Of a stretch of 64,000 nt of DNA, positions 26,184-35,967 are shown one piece after another. Below the pieces are notes generated by a model. The model worked only from the letters and a program-made list of their open reading frames with translations. It was not told where the DNA came from and searched no databases. Origin of the DNA: Halobacillus salinarum (lineage in GTDB: Bacteria > Bacillota > Bacilli > Bacillales > Halobacillaceae); assembly GCF_022919095.1 (NCBI RefSeq), contig NZ_CP095073.1, positions 434,001-498,000 of the forward strand. The letters are read 5' to 3'. Numbering within the stretch: position 1 is the stretch's first letter; every line of letters begins with the position of its first letter. The translations under genes were made by a program, and so were the position numbers.

Positions 26184-29100
26184 TTGATTTAGATCAAAAA
26201 GAAGAAGAAATTCTTTTTGGATTAAAGGACTTTCAAAAAGCAACGGTGCAACGAGTCTATGACTTACTGACTCATGGTTATACACGGGTATTAGTTGCAG
26301 ATGAGGTCGGCCTTGGGAAGACAATGATTGCTAGAGGAGCTATAGCAAAAATTGCAAGGTATCATAAAGAAAATTTAAATGATCCCTTATTTAAAGTAGT
26401 ATATGTGTGTTCCAACCAAAACATTGCGAGGCAGAACATACAAAAACTCCAAATTGATGAGAAAGTGAAGTTAGAGAATTCTTCTGATACCAGGCTTTCT
26501 ATGCAGCACTTGAAAATATATGAGAATAATTACGATCAATCTTTGAAAGACAGGTACATTCAATTGACACCATTAACACCATCTACATCGTTTACAATGA
26601 CTTCTGGCTGTGGGAGCGCAGCAGAACGTGCGTTAATCTTTGCTTTATTAAAGAATTTCCACCGTTTTCAAGGTATGTTGAATGAGCTTGATGTACTGCT
26701 AATGGATACTGCAACAAAGAGCTGGAGCCGGTATAAAGAAGATTACATCCGCAGGGTTTATGAAGTCAATAAGAGCAGTGGAGGAGAATATGTAGAATCG
26801 ATGTTATTTAACATCGATTCATATCTAAGTAAAGATTCGTCTTTCTATACTGAAATTGAAGAAGTCTGTAACAAGATAATGTTAGGGGAACAAGGGTTTC
26901 GTAAAGAAGCTACTCTTGTCATACATAAACTGCGGAAAATGATGGCGGAGATTAGTGTAGATATTATGGATCCTGATCTGGTCATTATGGATGAATTCCA
27001 ACGGTTTCCCGAATTGGTGAATGCCGATGGCGAGAGCGAAACCGCATTGTTAGCGAAAAAATTTTTTAATAGTCCAAATGCTTCTCACGAGCAAAAAGTA
27101 AAAATACTGTTACTCTCAGCCACTCCATATAAATTATATTCGACCTTAGAAGAAATCAATGAAGCTGGGGAAGACGAACATTATCAAGAGTTTTTACAGG
27201 TCACGCGCTTTTTGTTTGAACACCACCCTCAGCATAAACAGCACTTTGAACGCGTGTGGGAGGATTTTTCTACTTCGTTACGATTGTTTACTCAGATGGA
27301 TATTGCCATTTTACAAGCGAAAAAACAGGAGGCGGAGGAGAGTTTATATAAAGGGATTGCCAGAACGGAACGAACAAGGGTAGATGGATCCAATGAGCTG
27401 ATAAAATCTTCGGTCATTCCATTAGAAATAACAAAAGAAGATGTGCTCTCCTATATCTTCATGGATCGAATGCTCGAAGAAATAGGGCTTACGGAAAAAG
27501 TACCAGTTGAATATGTGAAATCTGCCCCTTACTTAATGTCCTTTATGGACCACTATAAATTAAAACAAAAAATTACTCAGTATGTAAAAAAACACCCTAA
27601 TCAAATCGCTATGGTGAATAAATCAAATTTATGGTTAAAGAAATCCATTATTAATAATTACAAAGTATTGCCGGAATCAAATGCGCGGCTTGCTAAAATC
27701 AAAGAATTTGCTTTGCCTAAAAACGCAGAAAGGTTACTATGGGTTCCACCTTCCTTACCTTATTATGAGTCTGCTGGATGTTACGAAGAAATGGAAGATT
27801 TTTCAAAGCTGCTCATCTTCTCTGCATGGGAGATGGTACCCAGAGCCGTATCTACGATGGTGTCATACGAGGCAGAACGTTTAACCGTGGGGGAGCTTGT
27901 AAAACGGACCTCTAAAAGGAAAAAAAGAAAAAGTATGAGGTATTTTTCTGAACGACGCTTTCCTCAACCTCGTCTGTCCTTTTCAATGAAAAATAAAGCT
28001 CCTGTGAACATGAACCATTTAGTTCTATTGTACCCGTCCATGGCGTTATCCAGATTGTTTGATCCTGCGGACGTATTGAAAAGAAGATTAACCTTAAGTG
28101 AGATCAAATTGGAAATTGGAGAACAAATAGAGAGACTTCTAGATAATTTGCCTCATTATTCAGGAGGACCTTCTTCGAGGGAAGATGAGAGATGGTATTA
28201 TTTAGCGCCGCTATTATTTGATAAGCAGGAAGCTGTCGTACAAGAATGGTTCAGAAGCTATTCGCTGCTGGATAATGAGAAGAAGGACGTTGGTGATCAA
28301 GCTGCCCTTACACAGCATCTGGAAGCTCTTCGTTCTGTTTTTCATAGCGAGGGACTAATTGAGCTTGGCAGACAGCCGGAGGACTTAAAAGAAGTACTTG
28401 TAAACATGGTGATTGGCGCCCCTGGTGTTTGTGCCTTAAGAATGCTCGGAAACTTTGAAAGAGCCCCTTTTTCTCAAGTCGTGGGTCTTGCGAAAACCCT
28501 GATAGACCGTATGAATACGCAGGAAGCAATCTCTATCGTTGATTTAGAATACGGTTCGAAAAGAGGGGGAAGTCGTGTCCCTCATTGGAAAAATGTACTT
28601 CGTTATTGCGTAGATGGAAACATACAAGCAATGCTGGATGAATACTCTCACATGTTAGTTGAAGAATCAGGTATTAAAAATATGGAGAGTTATGAAAACA
28701 ATGAACAGTTAATTCATTTAATGATGACAGCCCTCAATACGCACACAGCAAGCTATAATGTGGATACCTATGAGAGCTTTAAAAATCGAGCCCACAACAG
28801 AAATGATAAGCATCAGTCGATGAAAATACGAACTAATTATGCCGTTGGATTCGCTGGACAAAGAAATGAAGAAACTGCCCATAACCGGAAACAAAATGTC
28901 AGGCTCGCCTTTAATTCACCCTTTAGACCCTTTGTATTAACCACAACATCCGTAGGGCAAGAAGGATTGGATTTTCATTATTATTGTAGAAGAATTGCCC
29001 ATTGGAACCTACCACCTAATCCCGTGGATTTAGAGCAACGTGAGGGGCGAATTAATAGATATAAAAGCTTTGCCATAAGGAAAAATATTGCGAAAAGGTA

Positions 29101-29458
29101 TGGAGACCTTCCATTCAAATCGGATGTGTGGGAAGAAATGTTCAGTAAAGCGAATGAGCAAGAAAGAGATGAACATACTCCTGAGCTCGTGCCATTTTGG
29201 TCGCTGTCCAACCATCAGGAAATAAAATTAGAGCGAATTGTTCCGGTTTATCCATTTAGTAAAGACGAGGCTAAATATGATCGTCTCATGAAAATTATGC
29301 AGCTCTACCGTTTGAGCTTAGGACAGGCTCGGCAAGAGGAATTGCTCGAATATTTGTTTGAGCATCAAGTAGAGAAAGAGAAACTGGAAGATTTATTTAT
29401 GAATTTGAGTCCTTTTTATAAACAAGTAAGAAATCGCAGCATGTTGTTTCAAAGTTAA
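26180..29458 (+). CDS. Large SF2 (SNF2-like) helicase/translocase of the candidate defence operon
   Basis: 1092 residues. Motif I ADEVGLGKTM (about residue 40), motif II MDEFQRF (DEFQ box, about 270), motif III LLSATPYKL (about 311), and near the C-terminus FVLTTTSVGQEGLDFHYYC with QREGRINR (motif VI, about 950) define an SF2 translocase related to the SNF2/DISARM-type helicases. A large insertion of some 550 residues separates the two RecA lobes. It shares an ATGA overlap with the PLD-fold gene. It likely uses ATP to translocate on nucleic acid and direct its partners. Confidence 0.88.
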   Translation: MIDLDQKEEEILFGLKDFQKATVQRVYDLLTHGYTRVLVADEVGLGKTMIARGAIAKIARYHKENLNDPLFKVVYVCSNQNIARQNIQKLQIDEKVKLENSSDTRLSMQHLKIYENNYDQSLKDRYIQLTPLTPSTSFTMTSGCGSAAERALIFALLKNFHRFQGMLNELDVLLMDTATKSWSRYKEDYIRRVYEVNKSSGGEYVESMLFNIDSYLSKDSSFYTEIEEVCNKIMLGEQGFRKEATLVIHKLRKMMAEISVDIMDPDLVIMDEFQRFPELVNADGESETALLAKKFFNSPNASHEQKVKILLLSATPYKLYSTLEEINEAGEDEHYQEFLQVTRFLFEHHPQHKQHFERVWEDFSTSLRLFTQMDIAILQAKKQEAEESLYKGIARTERTRVDGSNELIKSSVIPLEITKEDVLSYIFMDRMLEEIGLTEKVPVEYVKSAPYLMSFMDHYKLKQKITQYVKKHPNQIAMVNKSNLWLKKSIINNYKVLPESNARLAKIKEFALPKNAERLLWVPPSLPYYESAGCYEEMEDFSKLLIFSAWEMVPRAVSTMVSYEAERLTVGELVKRTSKRKKRKSMRYFSERRFPQPRLSFSMKNKAPVNMNHLVLLYPSMALSRLFDPADVLKRRLTLSEIKLEIGEQIERLLDNLPHYSGGPSSREDERWYYLAPLLFDKQEAVVQEWFRSYSLLDNEKKDVGDQAALTQHLEALRSVFHSEGLIELGRQPEDLKEVLVNMVIGAPGVCALRMLGNFERAPFSQVVGLAKTLIDRMNTQEAISIVDLEYGSKRGGSRVPHWKNVLRYCVDGNIQAMLDEYSHMLVEESGIKNMESYENNEQLIHLMMTALNTHTASYNVDTYESFKNRAHNRNDKHQSMKIRTNYAVGFAGQRNEETAHNRKQNVRLAFNSPFRPFVLTTTSVGQEGLDFHYYCRRIAHWNLPPNPVDLEQREGRINRYKSFAIRKNIAKRYGDLPFKSDVWEEMFSKANEQERDEHTPELVPFWSLSNHQEIKLERIVPVYPFSKDEAKYDRLMKIMQLYRLSLGQARQEELLEYLFEHQVEKEKLEDLFMNLSPFYKQVRNRSMLFQS

Positions 29459-29825
29459 TTTTGCAATTGATCAGCCAGTTTCCCAGAATGGAGTGATTAT
29501 GTAGCTTAGTTCCTAAATTAAGAAACATGCATGTGATATATTAATAATCTATTAATTAAGCCCCAAAAGAAAGAATCTTCTTTTGGGGCTTTTACAGCTT
29601 AGCTTAATAATGACACTTAAGGAAAAAGAAAGAAGCACTAGCGATTTAGATTAACAAATTGAGCTCTGACTTTTTTATCCGCCTGAAATCGTTTATAATT
29701 GTAAGAGAATGGTGATTTTTTCAACGATAAAACGGTACCATAGATAAATTAGATATAAATGGATAACAAGAAAAGGGATTTCAAGGCATTTTTTCTGCAA
29801 ATTTCATGGATTAAGGATGGTTAAT
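29459..29825. other. Intergenic region before mqo
   Basis: No coding sequence seen. It holds the terminator of the three-gene operon and, at 29694-29699, a TATAAT box that may be the mqo -10 element, without a clear -35. Confidence 0.5.
29558..29594 (+). terminator. Terminator of the three-gene operon
   Basis: AAGCCCCAAAAGAA pairs perfectly with TTCTTTTGGGGCTT around a six-base loop and ends in T residues. Confidence 0.9.
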
Positions 29826-31331
29826 ATGAGCAACAGCAGAGAAACGAAAACAGACGTGATCTTAATTGGCGCGGGAATTATGAGCGCGACGCTGGGGGCG
29901 CTCCTGAAAGAATTAGCCCCGGACTGGAACGTGAAAGTATTTGAGAAGCTCGATAAGAATGGGGAAGAAAGCTCTAACGAGTGGAACAATGCAGGGACAG
30001 GTCATGCGGCACTTTGTGAATTAAATTACACAAAAGAAAAGCCGGATGGATCGATTGATATGTCAAAAGCGATCAAAACGAACGAACAATTTCAGGTTTC
30101 CAAGCAGTTCTGGTCTTATCTCGTTCAAACCGGGCAGCTGAAGGATCCTCAGGAATTTATTCGACCGCTCCCTCATATGAGCTTAGTGTTTGGCGAAGAT
30201 AATGTAAGCTTTCTAAAGAAGCGTCACGAAACGATGACGAGCAACCCGCTGTTTAAAGGGATGGAATTTTCCGATGATCCTGAGAAACTAAAGGAATGGA
30301 TTCCGCTTATTATGAAGGACCGCACCTTAAATGAGCCGGTAGCAGCGACAAAAATGGATACAGGGACAGACGTGAACTTCGGCGAGCTGACCCGTAAGCT
30401 GTTTACGAACTTAGACGGAAGAAATGTAGAGGTTAATTACAAGCACAGCGTCGAAGGCTTAAAACGCTCAGAAGATGGCTCGTGGAACGTGAAGGTGAAA
30501 AACCTTGAGAATGGTGAGACCTCTTTACACAATGCGAATTTTGTCTTTATCGGCGGAGGCGGAGGCGCCCTGCATATGCTGCAAAAGTCAGGCATACCAG
30601 AAGGAAAAGGCTTCGGCGGCTTCCCAGTCAGCGGCCAGTTTATGGTCTGCAACAACCCGGAAGTGATCAAGCAGCACGAAGCAAAAGTGTACGGAAAAGC
30701 GCCGGTCGGAGCACCGCCGATGTCCGTGCCACACCTGGACACAAGGTATATTGACGGAAATAAATCACTGTTATTTGGACCGTTTGCCGGTTTTTCACCA
30801 AGGTTCTTAAAACATGGATCTCTGTTTGATTTGTTTACATCCATCAAGCCGGATAACCTCCTTAACATGATAGGGGCAGGGGTGAAAGAGATGGCACTGA
30901 CAAAATACTTGATCCAGCAAGTGCTGCAGACAAAAGAGCAGCGCATGGAAGCGATCCGCGAGTTTATTCCGAACGCAAAAAGTGAGGACTGGGATTTAGT
31001 CGTCGCCGGTCAGCGCGTGCAGGTCATTAAAGAAACAAAAGAAGGCGGCAAGGGCACCCTGCAGTTTGGTACCGAAGTCGTGAATTCTGCAGATGGATCC
31101 ATCGCCGCGTTGCTTGGAGCTTCCCCTGGTGCTTCTACAGCAGTTCAGGTCATGCTGGATATCTTGAAAAGGTGTTTCCCGCAGCAAATCGAGGAATGGG
31201 AGCCAAAAATCAAAGAAATGATTCCTTCCTATGGCAAGTTGCTTATGGACAATCCGAAACTTCTTAATGAGGTTCATGCGTCAGCTTCTGAGAAGTTGGG
31301 TCTTAATCCTAAGGAGCCTGTCCGTAGTTAA
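29826..31331 (+). CDS. mqo: Malate:quinone oxidoreductase
   Basis: 501 residues from the second ATG, which has AAGGA at proper distance. This FAD enzyme oxidises malate to oxaloacetate at the membrane face and passes electrons to quinone, in parallel with malate dehydrogenase. The FAD Rossmann motif [14 protein letters not shown] stands at residues 11-24; [37 protein letters not shown] and [10 protein letters not shown] are hallmark Mqo segments. Length is normal. It is a single-gene unit with its own terminator. Confidence 0.96.
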   Translation: MSNSRETKTDVILIGAGIMSATLGALLKELAPDWNVKVFEKLDKNGEESSNEWNNAGTGHAALCELNYTKEKPDGSIDMSKAIKTNEQFQVSKQFWSYLVQTGQLKDPQEFIRPLPHMSLVFGEDNVSFLKKRHETMTSNPLFKGMEFSDDPEKLKEWIPLIMKDRTLNEPVAATKMDTGTDVNFGELTRKLFTNLDGRNVEVNYKHSVEGLKRSEDGSWNVKVKNLENGETSLHNANFVFIGGGGGALHMLQKSGIPEGKGFGGFPVSGQFMVCNNPEVIKQHEAKVYGKAPVGAPPMSVPHLDTRYIDGNKSLLFGPFAGFSPRFLKHGSLFDLFTSIKPDNLLNMIGAGVKEMALTKYLIQQVLQTKEQRMEAIREFIPNAKSEDWDLVVAGQRVQVIKETKEGGKGTLQFGTEVVNSADGSIAALLGASPGASTAVQVMLDILKRCFPQQIEEWEPKIKEMIPSYGKLLMDNPKLLNEVHASASEKLGLNPKEPVRS

Positions 31332-31350
31332 TAATTGAATACTAAATAAA

Positions 31351-31398
31351 AAAAAGGACCTTTCATCTTATTTTTCAAGAATGAAAGGTCCTTTTTTT
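31351..31398 (+). terminator. Terminator of mqo
   Basis: AAAGGACCTTTCAT pairs with ATGAAAGGTCCTTT and is followed by T7. Confidence 0.92.
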
Positions 31399-31491
31399 CT
31401 AAATACTAACTGCTATTATTTTCAGATTATTCTTCGTTATTGGCTATGGGTTATAATGGCATTAGAACTTTAAAAATAAAGGAGCGATTTT

Positions 31492-32013
31492 ATGAACTTC
31501 AACCTAAACGAAGCCATTGAAATACTCGAACAAACCCCAAAAACCTTGGAATCTTACTTAGCCAATTTATCTCAAGGCTGGATGACGAGCAGCGAAGGTG
31601 AAGGCACTTGGAATCCGGTGGAAGTCATCGACCATTTGATTGAATGCGAAAAGCACAACTTTATTCCGAGGCTGCAGTTCATCCTTGAAGCAGGGGAGGG
31701 AGAAGCCTTTCCTCCGTTTGACCGGTTTGCGCATTTAAACCAGTCAGAAGAGAGAACGCTTGGCGAGAGATTTTCTGAGTTTCAAACACTGCGGACTGAA
31801 AACATTGCTAAGCTGAAGGAACTTGTGGATTCTGATGAGGTGCTGGAAAAGACGGGCTCCCACCCGGCGCTCGGCACGGTAAAAGTCAGGGAGCTTGTAT
31901 CGACCTGGGCGGTTCATGACCTGACGCACATTTCGCAGATCACACGGGTGTTGGCGGAGCGGTACAGGAAAGATGTCGGTCCGTGGGTTGAATTTTTAGG
32001 AGTTCTCAAATAA
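31492..32013 (+). CDS. DinB-fold (DinB_2) protein
   Basis: 173 residues, ATG after AAAGGAGCG. A four-helix DinB-type bundle with metal-binding histidines in VIDHLIE (about residue 49) and HDLTHIS (about 142 and 146). DinB-fold enzymes include thiol-dependent S-transferases such as bacillithiol transferases; the exact substrate is not known. A shared bidirectional terminator separates it from the converging TetR gene. Confidence 0.88.
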   Translation: MNFNLNEAIEILEQTPKTLESYLANLSQGWMTSSEGEGTWNPVEVIDHLIECEKHNFIPRLQFILEAGEGEAFPPFDRFAHLNQSEERTLGERFSEFQTLRTENIAKLKELVDSDEVLEKTGSHPALGTVKVRELVSTWAVHDLTHISQITRVLAERYRKDVGPWVEFLGVLK

Positions 32014-32021
32014 TGATCCAA

Positions 32022-32057
32022 CAGCTTCGCCCGCTTAAAAACGGGCGGAGCTGTTTT
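32022..32057. terminator. Bidirectional terminator between the DinB-fold and TetR genes
   Basis: CAGCTTCGCCCGC pairs with GCGGGCGGAGCTG-type sequence (one mismatch) with A-rich and T-rich flanks. Confidence 0.85.
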
Positions 32058-32058
32058 T

Positions 32059-32937
32059 TTAGTTTTCCTCATCTAATATCTTCTGCGCAAGCTTCACTAA
32101 TTCCTCTGCCTCTTTTTCAAATGCTGTGTCTTTCCACGATTGCATAAGAGACAGGCTCACACTTTCCAGCAAGAAACTCCGCGGGTTCGGGGTTTCAAGC
32201 TCTGTCAGCAGGAACTGGATCGAGGCATGATCTTTCTCCGTGCCCTCTTCATCAATCCTGGTGCTAAGTTCCTCGACTGCCGAACGCATCTGCCTCATCG
32301 AATCTCTCGCTGCCCGGGCGGCGGGTGCGCCGAGCCAGTCTGCCGGGAAGAAAAGATCTTCATTCTTTGTCTGGTCGGGAATCATTGATTTCACGCGCTT
32401 CATCGCGTAGCGAATTACTTTTTCGGTGTCAAAATCCTTCGCCGAGCCCATTTTCCATACGTGCATCAGATGATGGATAATGCCGGTGAAGATCACCGCA
32501 TGGTCAAACGTGTAGGGCTTTGCTTGAGAAGGATATAAATCGCCGAGGCGCTTCGCGATCCACTTGAGCTCGCTCTGGTGCTGGTCCTTCATAAACGATT
32601 TCAGCTCTTCGTCTTCGGAAAACGACACCGATTCAAACACGGTCAACAGGTGGTGGCGGCGGTTCATGATCAGCCGGACGGCCATCTGCTCGATGAACAC
32701 CTCTTCGTCATCCTTTGCTTTGCCGGTCGCGAGCTCTTTCCGTTTCGCGTCCACTTCATCCCGGATCGCTTCTAAAATAGCCCGCAGGCATTCGTTCTTG
32801 GAATTGAAGTAATTATAGAAGGTTCCCTTCGCGATCCCGGCTTGATCGAGGATATCCTGGATCGAGGTCGCGGCGAATCCTTTTTCAATAAATAATTGGT
32901 GGGCGGCTTCTTTGATCTGGTCTCTTTTTTTGCTCAT
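32059..32937 (-). CDS. TetR-family repressor (LmrA/YxaF-like)
   Basis: 292 residues, long for TetR. The N-terminal DNA-binding domain is clear (AAHQLFIEKGFAATSIQDILDQAGIAKGTFYNYFNSK). The remaining part is a helical ligand-binding domain with an additional C-terminal extension. It is divergent to a DHA2 efflux gene 153 bases away and probably represses both, releasing on binding a toxic compound. Start ATG after AAAGGAGAC. Confidence 0.9.
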   Translation of the reverse strand: MSKKRDQIKEAAHQLFIEKGFAATSIQDILDQAGIAKGTFYNYFNSKNECLRAILEAIRDEVDAKRKELATGKAKDDEEVFIEQMAVRLIMNRRHHLLTVFESVSFSEDEELKSFMKDQHQSELKWIAKRLGDLYPSQAKPYTFDHAVIFTGIIHHLMHVWKMGSAKDFDTEKVIRYAMKRVKSMIPDQTKNEDLFFPADWLGAPAARAARDSMRQMRSAVEELSTRIDEEGTEKDHASIQFLLTELETPNPRSFLLESVSLSLMQSWKDTAFEKEAEELVKLAQKILDEEN

Positions 32938-32951
32938 GATGTCTCCTTTTT

Positions 32952-33053
32952 GGACTGTTGGTCTAGTTTTATTTTAGCTTGTAAGTGCTTTTATATCAAT
33001 GGTTTTATTTTATTGTAAAAAACTTGTTGCTTTTTTTAGACTACCGGTATAGA
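32952..33053 (+). promoter_or_regulatory. Divergent control region with two TetR-like boxes and the efflux promoter
   Basis: The efflux gene has a plausible promoter: TTGTTG at 33024-33029, an 18-bp spacer and TATAGA at 33048-33053. TAGACTACCGGTATA (33037-33051) overlaps the -10 box. GGACTGTTGGTCTA (32952-32965) reads TAGACCAACAGTCC on the other strand. Both resemble the TAGACC-type boxes bound by LmrA of B. subtilis (established for that species); here they are inferred. Confidence 0.5.
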
Positions 33054-33090
33054 ATAAGAAAGCAGTTTAAAAAACGGGAAAGAAGGTCTG

Positions 33091-34626
33091 ATGATGTCAG
33101 ATATTCAATCAATACAAAAGAAACCGCCTTATGGTATGATTGCCATTTTATTTATAGGTGCGTTTGTCGCTATTTTAAATGAAACGTTATTAAATATTGC
33201 TTTGCCATCGATCATGAAGGAATTCGACGTGAACGCTACCGCCGTCCAGTGGCTGTCCACCGGCTATATGCTCGTGAACGGCATCTTGATTCCGGCCAGT
33301 GCGTTTTTCATCCAGCGTTTTAATGATAAGAAATTGTTCATTACCGCGATGTCGTTGTTTACGCTCGGAACGTTCATGGCGAGTATCGCTCCTGCCTTCG
33401 GCGTTCTGCTTGTGGCACGGATGATCCAGGCGTCCGGTTCCGCGATTATGATGCCGCTCTTAATGAACGTCATGCTTACTGCTTTTCCAGTGGAAAAACG
33501 GGGAGCGGCGATGGGAACGTTCGGTCTTGTGATGATTACCGCTCCTGCGATCGGCCCGACGTTATCCGGCTGGATCATCGAGCACTATACGTGGAGAACG
33601 TTGTTTGATATCGTGCTTCCGATTGCCGTCCTTACCGTGATCGTTGCGATTTTCAAACTGAAAGACGTAACGCCGCAGCGTGCGATCAAGCTTGACGTCT
33701 TTTCACTCGTCCTTTCAAGCATCGGCTTTGGCGGCCTGTTGTACGGCTTCAGCTCAGCCGGCGATAAAGGCTGGGACAGTCCGTACGTATACGGAACGAT
33801 TGTAGTGGGTGCGATTGCGTTAGTGACGTTTATTCTCCGCCAGCTGCGCATGGACGATCCAATGCTTGAGTTCAGAATTTATAAATATCCGATGTTTGCT
33901 TTATCGTCTGCGATTATGATCGTGATTTCGGTTGCGATGTTCTCGGCGATGATTCTGATGCCGATTTACGTCCAGACGATCCGCGGCATTTCACCGTTCC
34001 ACTCCGGATTATTAATGCTTCCGGGTGCGATTGTGATGGGAATCATGTCGCCGATTACCGGGAAGCTGTTTGACAAATACGGAGCGCGTACGCTTGCCGT
34101 TATTGGTCTTACGATTACGGTTGTCACTTCCTTCTACTTTAGTAGAATCGGCATGGATACACCGTATTCAACGCTGATCCTGCTTTACACGTTCCGCATG
34201 TTCGGCATGGCGATGGTCATGATGCCGGTGATGACGAACGGCTTGAACCAGCTGCCGGCGAAAAACAACCCGCACGGAACAGCGATGAACAATACGCTTC
34301 AGCAGGTTTCCGGCGCGATTGGTTCGGCGTTACTGATTACGGTCATGAACCGGCGCACGGAGTCTTCTGCAAAGGATCTTGCGGAAGAAGCGATGGCGAA
34401 TGTCGATCCGAACGCGGCTCAGCCGTCTGCTGAGGCTGCCGCTGCAGCGAAGCTCCAGATCGCGCATGAAGCCATGCTTCACGGCATTAATTTTACGTTT
34501 ATGATTTCTGCCTTGATCGCTGGTGTCGCGCTCGTCCTTGCTTTCTTTATGAAACGGTCGAAGCCTGCGAAAGAAGAAGATAACAAGGAAGTTGTCGTTG
34601 AGCCAGGTCAGGTAGCAGCTGAATAA
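33091..34626 (+). CDS. DHA2-family drug efflux transporter (LmrB-like, 14 TM)
   Basis: 511 residues with about 14 hydrophobic helices. Conserved MFS features include FVAILNETLLNIALPSIMKEF (TM1 motif with N-E-T), WLSTGYMLVNGILIP, LVARMIQASGSAIMMPLLMN and GAAMGTFGLVMITAPAIGPTLSGWI (motif C of antiporters). It exports drugs using the proton gradient. The start is one of two adjacent ATG codons after AAAGAAGG. It is divergent from its probable TetR repressor and followed by a terminator. Confidence 0.93.
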   Translation: MMSDIQSIQKKPPYGMIAILFIGAFVAILNETLLNIALPSIMKEFDVNATAVQWLSTGYMLVNGILIPASAFFIQRFNDKKLFITAMSLFTLGTFMASIAPAFGVLLVARMIQASGSAIMMPLLMNVMLTAFPVEKRGAAMGTFGLVMITAPAIGPTLSGWIIEHYTWRTLFDIVLPIAVLTVIVAIFKLKDVTPQRAIKLDVFSLVLSSIGFGGLLYGFSSAGDKGWDSPYVYGTIVVGAIALVTFILRQLRMDDPMLEFRIYKYPMFALSSAIMIVISVAMFSAMILMPIYVQTIRGISPFHSGLLMLPGAIVMGIMSPITGKLFDKYGARTLAVIGLTITVVTSFYFSRIGMDTPYSTLILLYTFRMFGMAMVMMPVMTNGLNQLPAKNNPHGTAMNNTLQQVSGAIGSALLITVMNRRTESSAKDLAEEAMANVDPNAAQPSAEAAAAAKLQIAHEAMLHGINFTFMISALIAGVALVLAFFMKRSKPAKEEDNKEVVVEPGQVAAE

Positions 34627-34636
34627 TAGATTGAAA

Positions 34637-34668
34637 GAGACAGGGAAATCGCTCCCTGTCTTTTTTTT
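34637..34668 (+). terminator. Terminator of the efflux gene
   Basis: AGACAGGGA pairs with TCCCTGTCT, followed by eight T. Confidence 0.92.
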
Positions 34669-34735
34669 GTTGTGGTTGATGATGGTCGACAGAGCCCATA
34701 TACTTAGTATCAATACATAGAGGGGAGAGAGTGCC

Positions 34736-35330
34736 ATGGCGTTTCCTGCGTTAGAAACAAAGCGGCTGAACTTAGTCCAAGTGAGTGAGGAGCATACCGA
34801 AAGCTATTTTGAAGTCATGTCAAACGCCGAAGTCACGAAGTATTACGGCATGGATGCTTTACAACATAGGGAGGACGCCGTACAAATCATCGACTCGTTC
34901 CAGAAGACGTATGAATCCAAGCGGGGCATCCGGTGGGGCATGGTGCTAAAAGCGACCGGCGAATTCGTGGGCACCCTGGGCCTCAACAACTTAAGCACGT
35001 GGAGCAAAAAGGCGGAGATTGGCTATGAATTACATCCTTCCCATTGGGCGAAAGGCCTTACCACTGAAGCCGTGAAAGAAGTGCTGCGCTATGCTTTTGA
35101 AGAGCTGGACTTGTACCGGATGGGCGGTGACTTATCCGCAGAATGAAGCGTCCATCCAGCTGCTGAAGCGGTTAGGTTTTGCACAGGAAGGGCTGTTGAG
35201 AGGATATCTTTATCAAAACAATCAATCTCACGATGCCGCCATTTTTTCCTTGTTAAAGCCGGAATGGAACGAGGATTCGCTAGGCCCCTTTTCGTTCGAA
35301 ACATTAGAATCAGTCTGTAATCTTTACTAA
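34736..35330 (+). pseudogene. GNAT acetyltransferase (RimJ/RimL type) interrupted by a frameshift
   Basis: The first frame (34736-35146) gives a RimJ/RimL-type N-terminus: FPALETKRLNLVQVSEEH, GTLGLNNLSTWSKKAEIGYELHPSHWAKGLTTEAV, then RMGGDLSAE and a stop. The overlapping second frame continues the family perfectly (AVTYPQNEASIQLLKRLGFAQEGLLRGYL) to 35330. Removing one G in the GGG at 35122-35124 restores a full GNAT of about 197 residues. It is either a true frameshift or a sequencing error. The start ATG follows GGGGAGAGAG. Next to it lies an intact relative. Confidence 0.85.
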
Positions 35331-35345
35331 AGTGTGGGGGATATA

Positions 35346-35885
35346 ATGAATCGTTTAGAAAAAATTGCTGAGGTCCCCGTCATAGAAACGGAACGCCTCC
35401 TGCTTCGAAAAATTACTATCGATGACGCAGAAGATATGTATGTCTACGCTTCAGATGAAGAAGTCACGAAATCGGTAACGTGGGAGACCCATGCTTCCTT
35501 AACCGATACCATTGAATTTATCGAGACTTTTATCCCCCGCTATGATGCCCCTTGGGGAATTGAGCTTAAGGAAAACGGGAAATTCATAGGAACCGTCCAC
35601 TTTGTTTGGTGGCAGCCGGAACACGCTTGTGCAGAACTCGGCTATGTGCTGTCGAAAGACTACTGGGGCCGAGGGTTAATTACCGAAGCTGTGAGAGCGG
35701 TCATTTCTTTTGGCTTCGATCAGCTGGACTTAGTGCGCATCCAGGCGAGGTGCTTTGTAGATAACAAAGGTTCGGAGCGGGTGATGAACAAGGCAGGGAT
35801 GTCTTATGAAGGGATCAGTAGAAAGGCCATGTATGTAAAAGGGGAGCACAAAGACTTAAAGGTGTACGCTGTCATAAACGAATAA
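35346..35885 (+). CDS. GNAT acetyltransferase, RimJ/RimL type
   Basis: 179 residues from ATG after GGGGGAT. Family signatures are PVIETERLLLRKITIDDAEDMYVY, AELGYVLSKDYWGRGLITEAV (acetyl-CoA-binding region, about residues 95-115) and NKGSERVMNKAGMSYEG. It transfers acetyl from acetyl-CoA to an amino group, possibly a ribosomal protein N-terminus or a small amine. It follows the frameshifted GNAT gene by 15 bases, so the two may be a tandem, diverged pair in one operon. Confidence 0.9.
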   Translation: MNRLEKIAEVPVIETERLLLRKITIDDAEDMYVYASDEEVTKSVTWETHASLTDTIEFIETFIPRYDAPWGIELKENGKFIGTVHFVWWQPEHACAELGYVLSKDYWGRGLITEAVRAVISFGFDQLDLVRIQARCFVDNKGSERVMNKAGMSYEGISRKAMYVKGEHKDLKVYAVINE

Positions 35886-35886
35886 G

Positions 35887-35926
35887 GGGCGCTTGGAGAG
35901 AAAACATCCAGGCGTCTTTTTTTTGA
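35887..35926 (+). terminator. Terminator of the GNAT pair
   Basis: GCGCTTGGA pairs with TCCAGGCGT (G-T pairs) and is followed by eight T. Confidence 0.8.
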
Positions 35927-35935
35927 GAAAAAGAA

Positions 35936-35960
35936 AACCCAGCTTCAGAGAAACTGGGCT
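35936..35960 (-). terminator. Probable terminator of the lipoprotein gene
   Basis: On the minus strand a short CCCAG/CTGGG stem is followed by TTTTCTTTTT. It is located just past the lipoprotein stop. Confidence 0.55.
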
Positions 35961-35967
35961 GGTGAGC

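Noticed and set aside
23219-29458. Classic DISARM system
   Set aside because: A helicase and a PLD-fold protein are present, but DrmB (DUF1998) and a DISARM methyltransferase are not, and the first gene is DUF6361-like.
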